64,000 nt of DNA from Betaproteobacteria bacterium (GCA_016705475.1 JADIYD010000006.1:186001-250000), one strand, 5' to 3'. Positions 43,104 to 53,420 are shown, counted from the first letter of the stretch. Notes: generated by a model not told the origin, from the sequence alone. Numbers and translations are program-made.

Positions 43104-44108
43104 TCAAATGAGCATGAAGCGGTGTTGTTGGTCGCGGACCATTTCGACGGCTTCGAGGGCTTCGTCGCGGCTGATTCTGGCCAGCATGGCCAGATGAAGA
43201 CGACGATCACGGGCCGTTAGTTCCGGAAAATTGAGGGTATGTGCGTTGATGTCTTCGTTGCCGTCATCGCTGACAATGCCCTGGCGGTCGACGGTGATGC
43301 GAACTGGCGACAGGTGCAGGGCGGGTTCGGGTGACTTTAGGTAGTCGGCGAGCGCGTGGACCATATGCTCCGGCATCAGCGATTCGGCGGTGTGGCGGAG
43401 CTTGGCGTCGAGTTCGGCCAGGTGACGGGTGCCGACCTCCAGAGCGTGCTCTCCGGAGGTGCTGCGCAGGACAGCAAGATGAGCGCGCTCGACCGAAAGA
43501 TCGGCGCGCAGGCCTTCGCGTTCGTCGCGCAGGGCCTTGACGTGGGCCCGGAAGGTATGGAGCAGGCTTTCCAGTGCCTTGCAGCGCAGGCCGTGCAGGG
43601 TTGTCTCAAGCTGGCAGCTCGGCTCGATCAGCGTTTGCCCGGAGAAAAAGAGGACGAGCTGTGGAACATCATTGCGGATGACATCGCCCTGCTTCGCCAT
43701 GCCGAGCTGTTTTTTCTGCTGCCGACGGGCAACGAACATGGCGTAAAAATGCTCGCTCTCCCAGCTGCTCGGCTCGGCCAGGAAATCGCGCACGGCCTGG
43801 CTACGGCCGAGCATCTGGTCGATGTCGCCGGCCGTGGCGAACAGCGCGTGCACCAGCGGATCATTGGCAAAGGCCTTGCGGTTGATGTCGATCGGGCCGG
43901 GTAGCGAGGCAACCAGGCCATCGCAATAACCCAGCGCATAGTCGACAGGGCCGCTCAGGTGTTTCTCAAAACCCGGAGCAGACTTGAGCATGGGGTCCAC
44001 CAGCTCAGCCACCCGGTCGAGCGCTTTGCGCAGGGACGGATCCAGCGGTGGCGCGGGCTTCAGAAAATCAGCAACAGCGGAAAGTAGGCTCACTCGGTCC
44101 TGGTGCAA
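43104..44108 (-). CDS. Conserved hypothetical protein, helical
   Basis: A 334-residue soluble protein with no motif I recognise. It is mostly helical: an N-terminal segment (LLSAVADFLKPAPPLDPSLRKALDRVAELVD), a central region with two cysteines, a coiled-coil stretch (HTFRAHVKALRDEREGLRADLSVERAHLAVL) and a C-terminal part ending in RDRRLHLAMLARISRDEALEAVEMV. Its first 19 bases overlap the HMG-CoA lyase gene and it leads into the DUF1289 genes. Linkage would tie it to the leucine operon only by transcription; no metabolic role can be proposed. Confidence 0.75.
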   Translation of the reverse strand: MHQDRVSLLSAVADFLKPAPPLDPSLRKALDRVAELVDPMLKSAPGFEKHLSGPVDYALGYCDGLVASLPGPIDINRKAFANDPLVHALFATAGDIDQMLGRSQAVRDFLAEPSSWESEHFYAMFVARRQQKKQLGMAKQGDVIRNDVPQLVLFFSGQTLIEPSCQLETTLHGLRCKALESLLHTFRAHVKALRDEREGLRADLSVERAHLAVLRSTSGEHALEVGTRHLAELDAKLRHTAESLMPEHMVHALADYLKSPEPALHLSPVRITVDRQGIVSDDGNEDINAHTLNFPELTARDRRLHLAMLARISRDEALEAVEMVRDQQHRFMLI

Positions 44109-44998
44109 AGGGCCCGGCCAGCCTTGGCGCCGTTCGGGCGGTTGATGGCGCTGGAAATCCAGTCGCCGACAACCGCCAGTTTAGCCAGATCGATGCCGGT
44201 TTCAATGCCCAGACCCTGTAATAAATAAACGACATCCTCGGTCGCCACGTTGCCGGAGGCGCCTTTTGCGTAGGGGCAGCCGCCAAGACCGGCGATCGAG
44301 CTGTCAAAAACGGCCATGCCCATCTGCAGCGAGGAGTAGATGTTGGCAATCGCCATCCCGTAGGTGTCGTGATAATGGCCGGCCAGTTTCTCGATCGGGG
44401 CGATCCTGACGCAAGCTTCGATCAGGCGGGTGATGCTGGCCGGGTTTCCGACCCCGATGGTGTCGCCGAGCGAGACTTCATAGCAGCCCATGTCGAACAG
44501 GATTTTTGCCACGTCGGCGGCCTTGTTCGGGTCGATGGCGCCTTCGTAGGGGCAGCCGACGACGCAGGAAACGTAGCCGCGAACCGGCATTTCCAGCGCC
44601 GAAGCCGCCGAAATGACCGGCTCAAAGCGCTTCAGGCTTTCGGCAATCGAGCAATTGATGTTTTTCCGGGAAAAACTCTCGGATGCCGCGCCAAAAATGG
44701 CAACTTCGGTCGCGCCGGCTTCAACCGCAGCGTCGAACCCCTGCAAATTGGGCGTCAAAACCGGGTAGACCGTAGCAGCATGCCGCTTGATGCCGCGTAG
44801 CACCGCCGCGTTGTCACCCATCTGCGGCACCCACTTCGGCGAGACGAAGGAAGTCGCTTCGATGACGCGCAAACCGGCAGCGGCGAGCCGTTCGATGAGT
44901 TCGATCTTGGTTGCTGTCGGGACGACCTGCGCTTCGTTCTGCAGCCCGTCGCGCGGGCCGACCTCGACAATTTTTACTCGGGCGGGCAGCTTCATCAT
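44090..44998 (-). CDS. mvaB: Hydroxymethylglutaryl-CoA lyase
   Basis: Cleaves HMG-CoA to acetyl-CoA and acetoacetate, the last step of leucine catabolism. The 302-residue TIM-barrel protein has VEVGPRDGLQNE at the N-terminus, the signature SVAGLGGCPYAKGASGNVATED (here IAGLGGCPYAKGASGN) with the catalytic Cys, and GHYHDTYGMAIANI with metal-binding His residues. Its ATG overlaps the stop of the MCC alpha gene, and the downstream unknown gene overlaps its end. Fits the adjacent methylcrotonyl-CoA carboxylase and methylglutaconyl-CoA hydratase genes. Confidence 0.95.
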   Translation of the reverse strand: MMKLPARVKIVEVGPRDGLQNEAQVVPTATKIELIERLAAAGLRVIEATSFVSPKWVPQMGDNAAVLRGIKRHAATVYPVLTPNLQGFDAAVEAGATEVAIFGAASESFSRKNINCSIAESLKRFEPVISAASALEMPVRGYVSCVVGCPYEGAIDPNKAADVAKILFDMGCYEVSLGDTIGVGNPASITRLIEACVRIAPIEKLAGHYHDTYGMAIANIYSSLQMGMAVFDSSIAGLGGCPYAKGASGNVATEDVVYLLQGLGIETGIDLAKLAVVGDWISSAINRPNGAKAGRALCTRTE

Positions 44999-46993
44999 TC
45001 CCCCTCGAACTCGACCAGGGCTGCACCATCGGCCACTTGTTCACCGGCTGCGTAACAGAAAGTCTTGACGATACCCGCAGCGGGGGCGGTGATGGTGTGT
45101 TCCATTTTCATGGCTTCGAGGATGAGCAGCGGCGCGCCTTTTTCGACCTTCTGGCCAGGCTGGGCGAGCAGGGCGACGACCTTGCCAGGCATCGGGGCGG
45201 TCAGGCCACCGCCTTGGGCGCCACCGGCTTCGACAAGATGCAGCGGGTCATCACGAAGAAGTGAGTACGTGCTTCCGTTGAGGAAGATGCTGCGTTTTTC
45301 GTCGACGGCGACGACGCTGGCCATCAGGCGACGGTCGTCGAGTTCGACGGCGAAGCGGTCGCCTTCAAGCTTCTTGCCGCGGGCCAGCGTGGTCTGACCG
45401 TTGATCGTGATCTGCCACTTGTCGCCCTGATAGCGAACGATGGCTTCGATCAGGCTGTCGCCATCGCGGAAACCGATCAGGCGGGCGGCAGACAGGTTCA
45501 TGCGCCAGCCGTCGCGGGCATGCCACGGTGAGCAGGGGTCGCCGCTGGTCTTGGCGGCCTGTTTGGCTTCGTGCTGTTCCCAGAGCAGTTCGCCGACTGT
45601 GGCAACAAGAAGCGCGTCGCGCGGCACGCTCAGGGCGGCAGGAAAGAGGAATTCCTTCTGGCGCTCGATGAGGCCGGTGTCGAGGTCGGCCCCGGCAAAG
45701 GCCGGGCAGGCGACGAGGCGGGACAGGAAATCGATGTTGGTGGTGACACCGGCGACCTGATAGTCGGCCAGCGCCTTGCGCATGCGGGCCAGCGCGGCAT
45801 CGCGGTGTTCGTCCCAGACGATGAGCTTGGCAATCATCGGGTCGTAGAAGGGCGTGATTTCATCGCCTTCCTCGACGCCGGTATCGACGCGGACGTTCAG
45901 GCTTTCGGCCGGTGGCGACAAGCGGACGAGGCGGCCGGTTGAAGGCAGGAAACCCTTGTTGGCATCTTCGGCGTAGATGCGCGCTTCGAGGGCATGCCCT
46001 CGAATCTGCAGCTGTTCCTGGGCAAGCGGCAGCGGCTGGCCGGCGGCGACGCGCAATTGCCATTCGACAAGATCCTGGCCTGAAATCATTTCGGTGACCG
46101 GGTGCTCGACCTGCAGGCGGGTGTTCATTTCCATGAAATAGAACGAGCCGTCCTGATTGGCGATGAACTCGACCGTGCCGGCGCCGACGTAACCGACAGC
46201 CTTGGCAGCGGCGACGGCGGCTTCGCCCATCTGGCGGCGGCGTTCCAGCGTCATGCCGGGGGCGGGGGCTTCTTCGAGCACTTTCTGGTGGCGGCGTTGC
46301 ACCGAGCAGTCGCGCTCGAACAGATAAACGCAGTTGCCCTGTGTGTCGGCGAAGACCTGTATTTCGATGTGGCGCGGCTTGGTGATGTATTTCTCGATCA
46401 GCACATGCTCATTGCCGAAGCTGGAGGCGGCTTCGCGCTTGCAGGATGCGAGGGAGTCGAGGAAGTCTTCCGTTTTTTCGACGAGGCGCATGCCCTTGCC
46501 GCCACCGCCGGCCGCCGCCTTGATCAGCACGGGGTAGCCGATGGCGTCGGCTTCCTGATGGAGGAGCGAAGGTGTCTGGTCGTCGCCGTGGTAGCCCGGG
46601 GTCAGCGGCACGGCGGCCTTGCCCATGAGTTTCTTGGCTTCGGATTTCGAGCCCATGGCGCGAATGGCCGAGGCCGGCGGGCCGATGAAGGCGATGCCGT
46701 TGGCGGCCAGCGCATCGGCGAAATCGGCATTTTCGGAAAGGAAACCGTAGCCGGGATGCACGGCCTGGGCGCCGGTGCGCTTGCAGGCGTCGACGATCTT
46801 GTCGGCCACCAAATAGGACTCGCGGGCGGCGGCCGGGCCGAGCAGGACTGCTTCGTCGGCGAGGCGGACATGGCGGGCGTTGGCATCGGCTTCGGAATAG
46901 ACGGCGACGGTGCGGATGCCCATGCGGCGGGCGGTCTTGATGACGCGGCAGGCGATTTCGCCCGCGGTTCGCAATCAGAATTTTGTTGAACAT
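44995..46993 (-). pseudogene. liuD: Methylcrotonyl-CoA carboxylase alpha (biotin) subunit, N-terminal frameshift
   Basis: Biotin carboxylase plus biotin carrier subunit of methylcrotonyl-CoA carboxylase, about 665 residues. The start ATG 46993 gives MFNKILIANRG, the universal N-terminus, but one extra base in the GGG at 46961-46963 (CCC on the plus strand) shifts the frame; the remainder (GEIACRVIKTARRMGIRTVAVYSEADA to 44995) is intact. A TTG at 46974 could open the second frame but would lose the first strand of the fold. Visible: ATP-grasp GGGGKGMRLV, biotin site EAMKMEHTI near the C-terminus. Because the indel lies in a homopolymer and the partner genes are intact, a sequencing error is more likely than gene loss. 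Confidence 0.88.
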
Positions 46994-46996
46994 GGC

Positions 46997-47782
46997 TTAC
47001 TCCCCCATCCAGGCAGGTGAACGTTTGTCGAGGAAGGCGGCGATGCCTTCACGGGCTTCCGGTGTGGCGCGCAGGTGGGCGATGCGGTGGGCGGTATCGT
47101 CGACCAGCGTGTCGTTGATCGGCCGGCCGCTGACGGCCCGGATCAGATCCTTGGCAGCGGCTTGGGAAAGAGGGCCGCCCTGCAGCAGCGAGGCGACGAT
47201 TTCCTGCACCTTGGCATCCAGTTGCTCCGGTTCGACGGCTTCGTGGACGAGCCCGATCTCACGGGCGCGGGCCGCGTCGATGCGCTCGGCCGACTGGAAG
47301 TAGCGGGTGGCCTGACGGGCGCCGATGGCGCGCAGGACGTAGGGCGAAATGGCCGACGGGATGATGCCGAACTTGACTTCGGAGGTGGCGAAGACAGCCT
47401 TGGTCGAGGCGACGGCGATGTCGCAGGCGGCAGCCAGCCCCATGCCGCCACCGAGCGCGGCGCCCTGCACGCGGGCGATGGTCGGTTTGCGCATTTCGGC
47501 CAGCGTACGGAGCATGTGGGCCAGCGCGCGGGCGTCGTTGAGGTTGTCGTCGAGGCCGTTGTTGGCGGCGCGTTTCATCCAGTTGAGGTCGGCGCCGGCC
47601 GAGAAGCTCTTGCCGCGCCCGGCGAGAACGACGACACGGACGTCAGGATCGTCGTCGAGAACCATGCAGGCGGCGGTCAACTCGGTGATCAGGGTTTCGT
47701 CGAAGGCGTTGTGCAGATCGGGCCGGTTCATCCAGATCGTGGCGACCGGGCCGCTGAGTTCGATTTCCAGGGTGGTAAACAT
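46997..47782 (-). CDS. liuC: Methylglutaconyl-CoA hydratase (enoyl-CoA hydratase family)
   Basis: Crotonase-fold hydratase of 261 residues. ATG 47782 follows GGAGCGAG at good spacing; the TTG four codons upstream is less likely. The oxyanion-hole segments are AGRGKSFSAGADLNWM and GAALGGGMGLAAACDIAVAS. Crotonase specificity cannot be read from sequence alone; assignment to 3-methylglutaconyl-CoA rests on its position between the two MCC genes and HMG-CoA lyase. Confidence 0.88.
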   Translation of the reverse strand: MFTTLEIELSGPVATIWMNRPDLHNAFDETLITELTAACMVLDDDPDVRVVVLAGRGKSFSAGADLNWMKRAANNGLDDNLNDARALAHMLRTLAEMRKPTIARVQGAALGGGMGLAAACDIAVASTKAVFATSEVKFGIIPSAISPYVLRAIGARQATRYFQSAERIDAARAREIGLVHEAVEPEQLDAKVQEIVASLLQGGPLSQAAAKDLIRAVSGRPINDTLVDDTAHRIAHLRATPEAREGIAAFLDKRSPAWMGE

Positions 47783-47794
47783 GTCTCGCTCCAA

Positions 47795-48412
47795 TTATTG
47801 TTGTTGCTGGCGGATCAGGTCCGCCATGGGCTGCCCGTCCAGCGCGGCGATCAGGCTGGCCTGATTGGCGGCGGGCTGGTTCTGGCTGACTTTCCATTTG
47901 CCGACCAGGCGGTCGATGGTGATTTCGATACCGATCACGGCGCCGAGCATCTTGTCGATGTAATCCGCCGGTGCGTCGTCGATGGACCATGGGTGAGGCA
48001 AATCGGCTTCGTGCTCGGCGGTCAGCCCGTCGAGCTGGGCGCGCAGCCAGTCGCGGTCGTCGATCAGGCGCAACTCGCCGTGGGCGTGGACTGCCGCGTA
48101 ATTCCAGGTCGGCACTACTTTGCCGTGTTCGGCCTTGGTGGCGTAGCCCGACGGGCTGATGTAGCAGTCCGGGCCTTTGAAAATTGCCAGAATTTTCCGG
48201 TTGACCGTGGAATCGTTCGCCAACGGGTTGGCGCGGGCGATGTGGCCGCGCAGGGTGCCGTTCGGGCCGGCGCTTGGGTCCAGATGCAGCGGGATGTGGT
48301 TGGCGTCGAGTCCGTCCGGACCCTGCGTGACGAGCGTGGCGAATGGATGGGTCCGCATCAGGCCGTGCATCACGCCGATGTCGGTTTCCGCGAAGTGTTT
48401 GGGCAGGTACAT
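47795..48412 (-). CDS. PaiB-like FMN-binding split-barrel protein
   Basis: A 205-residue member of the FMN-binding negative transcriptional regulator (PaiB) family: MYLPKHFAETDIGVMHGLMRTHPFATLVTQ at the start, HIPLHLDP, LRGHIARANP, and FKGPDCYISPSGYATKAEHGKVVPTWNYAAVHAHGELRLI. Family members bind FMN/heme-like ligands or regulate; the role here is unknown, and it lies inside the leucine operon between MCC beta and the hydratase. A perfect core of the dispersed motif is embedded on the opposite strand and codes for DSTVNRKI, in a loop between two conserved segments. Confidence 0.87.
   Translation of the reverse strand: MYLPKHFAETDIGVMHGLMRTHPFATLVTQGPDGLDANHIPLHLDPSAGPNGTLRGHIARANPLANDSTVNRKILAIFKGPDCYISPSGYATKAEHGKVVPTWNYAAVHAHGELRLIDDRDWLRAQLDGLTAEHEADLPHPWSIDDAPADYIDKMLGAVIGIEITIDRLVGKWKVSQNQPAANQASLIAALDGQPMADLIRQQQQ
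48181..48210 (+). repeat. Dispersed motif, copy inside the PaiB-like gene (antisense)
   Basis: AAATTGCCAGAATTTT then a perfect core CCGGTTGACCGTGG (48197-48210). Confidence 0.78.
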
Positions 48413-48416
48413 CGCC

Positions 48417-50024
48417 TTACATCCGGAAGATACCGAACTTCGTCTCTTCAGCAGGCGCATTCATCGATGCCGACAGGCCGAGGCCGAGTACGCGGCGTGT
48501 GTCGGCCGGGTCGATGATGCCGTCGTCCCACAGCCGGGCCGAGGCGTAGTAGGGATGGCCCTGTGTCTCGTACTGCTCGCGGATCGGGTCCTTGAAGGCC
48601 GCTTCTTCCTCGGCGCTCCAGGTTTTGCCAGCCGCCTCGATGCCATCGCGCTTGACGGTGGCCAGCACGCCAGCGGCCTGTTCGCCGCCCATGACCGAAA
48701 TGCGCGCGTTCGGCCACATCCACAGGAAGCGCGGTGAGTAGGCGCGGCCGCACATGCCGTAGTTGCCGGCGCCGAAGGAGCCGCCGATGACGACGGTGAA
48801 TTTCGGCACCTTGGCTGTGGCGACTGCCGTGACCATCTTGGCGCCGTCGCGGGCGATGCCGCCGTTTTCGTACTTGCGGCCGACCATGAAGCCGGTGATG
48901 TTCTGCAGGAAGACGAGCGGAATGCCGCGCTGGGCGCAGAGTTCGATGAAGTGGGCGCCCTTGAGCGCCGATTCGCTGAACAGGATGCCGTTGTTGGCGA
49001 CGATGCCAACCGGGTAGCCGTAAATGCGAGCAAAACCGCAAACCAGCGTCGCGCCGTAACGCGCCTTGAATTCGTCGAAATCGGAGCCATCAACGATGCG
49101 GGCGATGATTTCGCGCACGTCGAAGGGCTTCTTCGAGTCGGTCGGGATGACGCCGTAGAGTTCCTCGGCGGCGTAGGCCGGCTCGGTCGGTATCGTCAGC
49201 GTGACCGGCGGCTGCTTCTTCCAGTTCAGATCCTTGACGATACGGCGGGCGATGGCCAGCGCGTGGGCGTCGTTTTCGGCCAGATGGTCGACAACGCCGG
49301 AGACGCGCGTATGGACGTCGGCGCCGCCGAGATCTTCAGCCGAGACGACTTCTCCGGTGGCGGCTTTCACCAGCGGCGGGCCACCGAGAAAGATCGTGCC
49401 CTGATTCTTGACGATGATCGACTCGTCGCACATCGCTGGCACGTAGGCGCCGCCGGCCGTGCATGAACCCATGACGGCGGCGATCTGCGGAATACCGGCG
49501 GCCGACAGGTTGGCCTGGTTGAAGAAGATGCGGCCGAAGTGCTCCTTGTCCGGAAAGACCTCGTCCTGCATCGGCAAAAAGGCGCCGCCGGAATCGACCA
49601 GATAGACGCAGGGCAGCCGGTTCTCCAGGGCGATTTCCTGGGCGCGCAGGTGCTTCTTGACGGTCAGCGGGTAGTAGGTGCCGCCCTTCACGGTCGCGTC
49701 GTTGGCGACGACCATGCATTCGACGCCATTGACCCGGCCGATGCCGGCGATGACCGATGCGGCCGGCACGTCACCGCCGTACATGCCGTAGGCGGCGAAC
49801 TGGCCGATTTCAAGGAAGGGCGTGCCGGGATCGAGCAGGCCGTTGACCCGTTCGCGCGGCAGCAGCTTGCCGCGGGCCAGATGCTTCTGGCGCGCTGCTT
49901 CCGGTCCGCCGAGGGCGATCTTTTCCACCTTTTCATGCAGGTCGGCAACGACGGTCTGCATGGCGGCCACGTTGGCCTGAAAATCGGCCGATCGTGGGTT
50001 GAGTTGGGTTTTCAGGATGGTCAT
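48417..50024 (-). CDS. liuB: Methylcrotonyl-CoA carboxylase beta subunit
   Basis: Carboxyltransferase subunit of 535 residues, full length. Carries CO2 from biotin to 3-methylcrotonyl-CoA. Typical segments are LLPRERVNGLLDPGTPFLEIG, MVVANDATVKGGTYYPLTVKKHLRAQEIALENRLPCVYLVDSGGAFLP, GSCTAGGAYVPAM and the second-domain GSFGAGNYGMCGRAYSPRFLWMWPNARISVMGGEQAAGVL. The MCC-type signature, rather than propionyl-CoA carboxylase, is supported by the C-terminal region and by the neighbours. It is followed at once by the PaiB-like gene. Confidence 0.95.
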   Translation of the reverse strand: MTILKTQLNPRSADFQANVAAMQTVVADLHEKVEKIALGGPEAARQKHLARGKLLPRERVNGLLDPGTPFLEIGQFAAYGMYGGDVPAASVIAGIGRVNGVECMVVANDATVKGGTYYPLTVKKHLRAQEIALENRLPCVYLVDSGGAFLPMQDEVFPDKEHFGRIFFNQANLSAAGIPQIAAVMGSCTAGGAYVPAMCDESIIVKNQGTIFLGGPPLVKAATGEVVSAEDLGGADVHTRVSGVVDHLAENDAHALAIARRIVKDLNWKKQPPVTLTIPTEPAYAAEELYGVIPTDSKKPFDVREIIARIVDGSDFDEFKARYGATLVCGFARIYGYPVGIVANNGILFSESALKGAHFIELCAQRGIPLVFLQNITGFMVGRKYENGGIARDGAKMVTAVATAKVPKFTVVIGGSFGAGNYGMCGRAYSPRFLWMWPNARISVMGGEQAAGVLATVKRDGIEAAGKTWSAEEEAAFKDPIREQYETQGHPYYASARLWDDGIIDPADTRRVLGLGLSASMNAPAEETKFGIFRM

Positions 50025-50082
50025 GTCTCCTCGCTTCTTTTTTGTGTGCGTTACCTGAATAGGACTGGATGCAAAATGCTTG

Positions 50083-50682
<600 letters not shown>

Positions 50683-50686
50683 GGGT

Positions 50687-51304
50687 TCAGAAACCGCCGG
50701 TTTCCAGCCAGCGTTCCATCTGCGGCAGCCGGTCGGCGCCGAAGAAGGCTTCGCCGTCGATGATGACGTGCGGCGAGCCGAAGACACCGACCTTGATAGC
50801 TGCGTCGACCTCATCCTTGAGGCGGGCCTTGATGTCCGGGTTTTGCAGCGCGGCGGCCAAAGCTTCGCGATCGACGCCCAGGCCGGCCCCGATGTCGAGC
50901 ACGGTCTCCGGCGACGAGATGTCACGGTCGTCGACGAAAAAGGCGCGATAGACCGCCCTGGCAAATTGCCGGGCCAGCGCGCAATCCTGGCCGTGCAGCC
51001 AGTAGAAGGCGCGCGCGGCGTTCTGCGAGGCGAGCGGGAAGCGGCTGGGCGGATTGTAGGCAATGCCCATGAAGCGCGCCGACCGAGCAAAATCGCGCCA
51101 CATGTAGGTCGATTTGCTGCTCGTGCCGTCGAGCGGTGGGCGGGTGCCCAGGGTCTGGAAAATAACGCCGAGCAGGATCGGGTGCCATTTGACCTTGCGC
51201 CCGTATTTTGCGGCCAAATCATCAATCTTCTCGGCCATCAGGTAGCCGTAGGGGCTGGAAAAATCGAACCAGAAATCGATCGGCGTCTTGCTGGAATCAG
51301 TCAT
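50687..51304 (-). CDS. 2-hydroxychromene-2-carboxylate isomerase-like DsbA-family protein
   Basis: Glutathione-S-transferase-kappa/DsbA-fold protein of 205 residues: FWFDFSSPYGYLMAEKIDDLA with the catalytic Ser at the position of the thiol, and GVFGSPHVIIDGEAFFGADRLPQMERWL at the end. Homologues isomerise 2-hydroxychromene-2-carboxylate in naphthalene breakdown, but no aromatic pathway is nearby, so the true substrate is unknown. Upstream of the LOG gene, in the same unit. A copy of the dispersed motif lies between it and the acyl-CoA dehydrogenase gene. Confidence 0.87.
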   Translation of the reverse strand: MTDSSKTPIDFWFDFSSPYGYLMAEKIDDLAAKYGRKVKWHPILLGVIFQTLGTRPPLDGTSSKSTYMWRDFARSARFMGIAYNPPSRFPLASQNAARAFYWLHGQDCALARQFARAVYRAFFVDDRDISSPETVLDIGAGLGVDREALAAALQNPDIKARLKDEVDAAIKVGVFGSPHVIIDGEAFFGADRLPQMERWLETGGF

Positions 51305-51338
51305 CTCTTGTCTCCTCGGGTTTGCGGTCGACGTTTGC

Positions 51339-51368
51339 TTTTTGGGCTTTTTTTCCGGTCAACCGCAG
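51339..51368 (+). repeat. Dispersed motif, intergenic copy with inverted centre
   Basis: TTTTTGGGC and a long T-run, then CCGGTCAACCGCAG (51355-51368). The centre TTG is CAA while the T-rich half stays on the left, so orientation is set by the flank. Confidence 0.7.
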
Positions 51369-51381
51369 CAATGTGGATTTA

Positions 51382-52518
51382 CTACTCGTTGGCGATGCTG
51401 CGTCCGATCACCAGACGCTGAATGTCGTTCGCACCTTCGTAAATCTGGCAGATACGGACGTCACGGTAGATGCGTTCGACCGGGAAGTCGCTGGTGTAGC
51501 CGACGCCGCCGTGGATCTGGATGGCGTCGGAGGCGATCTTCTCGGCCGCTTCGGAGGCGAACATCTTGGCCATCGAGGCTTCCTTCAGGCAGGGCTTGCC
51601 GGCATCCTTGAGCATGGCGGCACGCCAGACCATCAGACGGGCAGCATCGAGCAGCGTGTTCATGTCGGCGAGGCGGAAATTGACAGCCTGGTGTTCGATG
51701 ATCGGCTGACCAAAAGTGACGCGTTCCTTGGCGTAACGCACGGCTGCTTCGAATGCGGCACGGGCCATGCCGATGCTCTGTGCGGCGATGCCGATGCGGC
51801 CGGCTTCGAGGTTGGAGAGGGCAATCTTGTAGCCTTCGCCTTCCTTGCCGAGCAGGGCGGAGGCCGGCACGCGGCAGTTTTCGAGGATGATCTGCACGGT
51901 GTCGGAAGCGTGCTGGCCCATCTTGTCCTCTGTGCGACCAACGATGAAACCGGGTGTCGCCGTCGGGATCAGGAAGCAGGAAATGCCCTTCTTGCCGGCC
52001 GCCTTGTCGGTCACCGCAAAAACAATCGCCATCTCGGCGTATTTTCCGGTGGTGATGAACTGCTTGACGCCGTTCAGCACGAAGAAATCACCATCGCGGT
52101 CGGCGCGGGTGGTGATCGCAGCGGCGTCGGAGCCGGTATGTGGCTCGGTCAGGCAGAAGCAGCCGAGCGCTTCACCGCGCGCCAGCGGCTTGAGCCATTC
52201 TTCCTTCTGCGCGTCGGTCCCGTATTTCATCGTGATGCCGCAGGCCAGCGAGTTTTGTACGGAAACGATGGTCGAGGTGGCGCCATCACCGGCGGCGATT
52301 TCTTCCAGCGTCAAAACGAGCGACATGTAATCCATGCCGGCGCCGTCCCATTCCTCAGGCACCACCATGCCCATGGCGCCAAGCTCGCCGAGTTCCTTCA
52401 GGGCATCCGCCGGGAAGGTGTGGTTCTTGTCCCATTCGGCGGCGAAAGGCGCGAGGCGCTCTTGCGCAAAGGCGCGCATGGTGTCGCGGATCATTTCTTG
52501 TTCTTGAGTCAGGATCAT
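51382..52518 (-). CDS. Acyl-CoA dehydrogenase
   Basis: FAD-dependent acyl-CoA dehydrogenase of 378 residues. The flavin/substrate segments CFCLTEPHTGSDAAAI and GVKQFITTGKYAEMAIVFAVTD are present, and the catalytic Glu lies in QIYEGANDIQRLVIGR, as in short/medium-chain enzymes rather than isovaleryl-CoA dehydrogenase. Likely oxidises short or branched acyl-CoA. Its ATG overlaps the stop of the DMT transporter gene. Exact chain length unknown. Confidence 0.92.
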   Translation of the reverse strand: MILTQEQEMIRDTMRAFAQERLAPFAAEWDKNHTFPADALKELGELGAMGMVVPEEWDGAGMDYMSLVLTLEEIAAGDGATSTIVSVQNSLACGITMKYGTDAQKEEWLKPLARGEALGCFCLTEPHTGSDAAAITTRADRDGDFFVLNGVKQFITTGKYAEMAIVFAVTDKAAGKKGISCFLIPTATPGFIVGRTEDKMGQHASDTVQIILENCRVPASALLGKEGEGYKIALSNLEAGRIGIAAQSIGMARAAFEAAVRYAKERVTFGQPIIEHQAVNFRLADMNTLLDAARLMVWRAAMLKDAGKPCLKEASMAKMFASEAAEKIASDAIQIHGGVGYTSDFPVERIYRDVRICQIYEGANDIQRLVIGRSIANE

Positions 52519-53420
52519 GCTGTTCTCTCTGAAAAATTTGTTGTTAGCCAGACGCCAGCAATGACCAGCAGGCCACCGCCCAGCACGGCGATGCCGAGGC
52601 GTTCATCAAGCAGCACGGCGGCTTGCAGGACGGCAAAAACTGGCACCAGATTGACGAAAACCGAGGCTTTCGATGCGCCAAGGCGTTTGACGCCATCGGC
52701 AAACCAGGTGAAGGCGAGGGCGGTGCCGCCAATCGCCAGAAAAATCACGCTGGTCCACACCCGCCACGACCAGTCGGCCAACTCGGTGCCGCCCTGCACC
52801 AGCGCAGTGATGCCGAGCAGCAGCGCACCGATCAGGCTGGCGTAGAGCGTTGCCGCCAGAGGCGACAGGGACTTCGTGGCTTGCCGACCGATGAAGGTGT
52901 AGGCCGTCCAGCACAGTGCGCAACCGAGGATCAACCACTCGCCCATGCCGACCGCACCCTGCAGCAGGGCCAGCGGGTTGCCGTTGCCGACCACGGTCAG
53001 GCAACCGATCATCGCAACGACAATACCGGCCAGCTTGAGCGGCGTCATCTTCTCCTGCCCCATGAACCAGGCGCCGAGGGCCACCAGCACCGGGGTCAGG
53101 GCGACGACCAGGGCGCCACGCCCAGCCGTGATCTGCTTCAGGCCATAAAAGAAACACAGGGCATAGATGAAAATGCCCGTCATCGCCAGGCCGGTGACGA
53201 CACCCCACTCGGCACCCGTTTGCGGACGCGGAATGCGCCCTTCGGTGGCCAGTGCGAAACCGCCCAGTAACAGTCCGGCAAGCAGGAAGCGGATGGCGGG
53301 CACGGCCAGCGGCGCAGTCAGTTCCTGCGCCACGACGCGGCCCGCGATCCAGGTTCCACCCCACATGAACATGGTGCCGATCAGTTTCAGATAGGTGAGC
53401 GAGTCAGCCTGGCGGGGCAC
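52515..53420 (-). CDS. DMT-superfamily (EamA) transporter
   Basis: Ten-helix membrane protein of 301 residues with two EamA repeats (AIRFLLAGLLLGGFAL... and LIGALLLGITAL...). GTG 53420 directly follows the thiolase stop; the frame starts VPRQADSLTYLKLIGTMFMWGGTWIAGR, the usual family start. Substrate, probably an amino acid or metabolite for export, is not predictable. Sits inside the catabolic run between thiolase and acyl-CoA dehydrogenase. Confidence 0.87.
   Translation of the reverse strand: MPRQADSLTYLKLIGTMFMWGGTWIAGRVVAQELTAPLAVPAIRFLLAGLLLGGFALATEGRIPRPQTGAEWGVVTGLAMTGIFIYALCFFYGLKQITAGRGALVVALTPVLVALGAWFMGQEKMTPLKLAGIVVAMIGCLTVVGNGNPLALLQGAVGMGEWLILGCALCWTAYTFIGRQATKSLSPLAATLYASLIGALLLGITALVQGGTELADWSWRVWTSVIFLAIGGTALAFTWFADGVKRLGASKASVFVNLVPVFAVLQAAVLLDERLGIAVLGGGLLVIAGVWLTTNFSERTA

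Noticed and set aside
51208..52845. 545-codon plus-strand frame opposite acyl-CoA dehydrogenase
   Set aside because: Antisense shadow of a conserved dehydrogenase.
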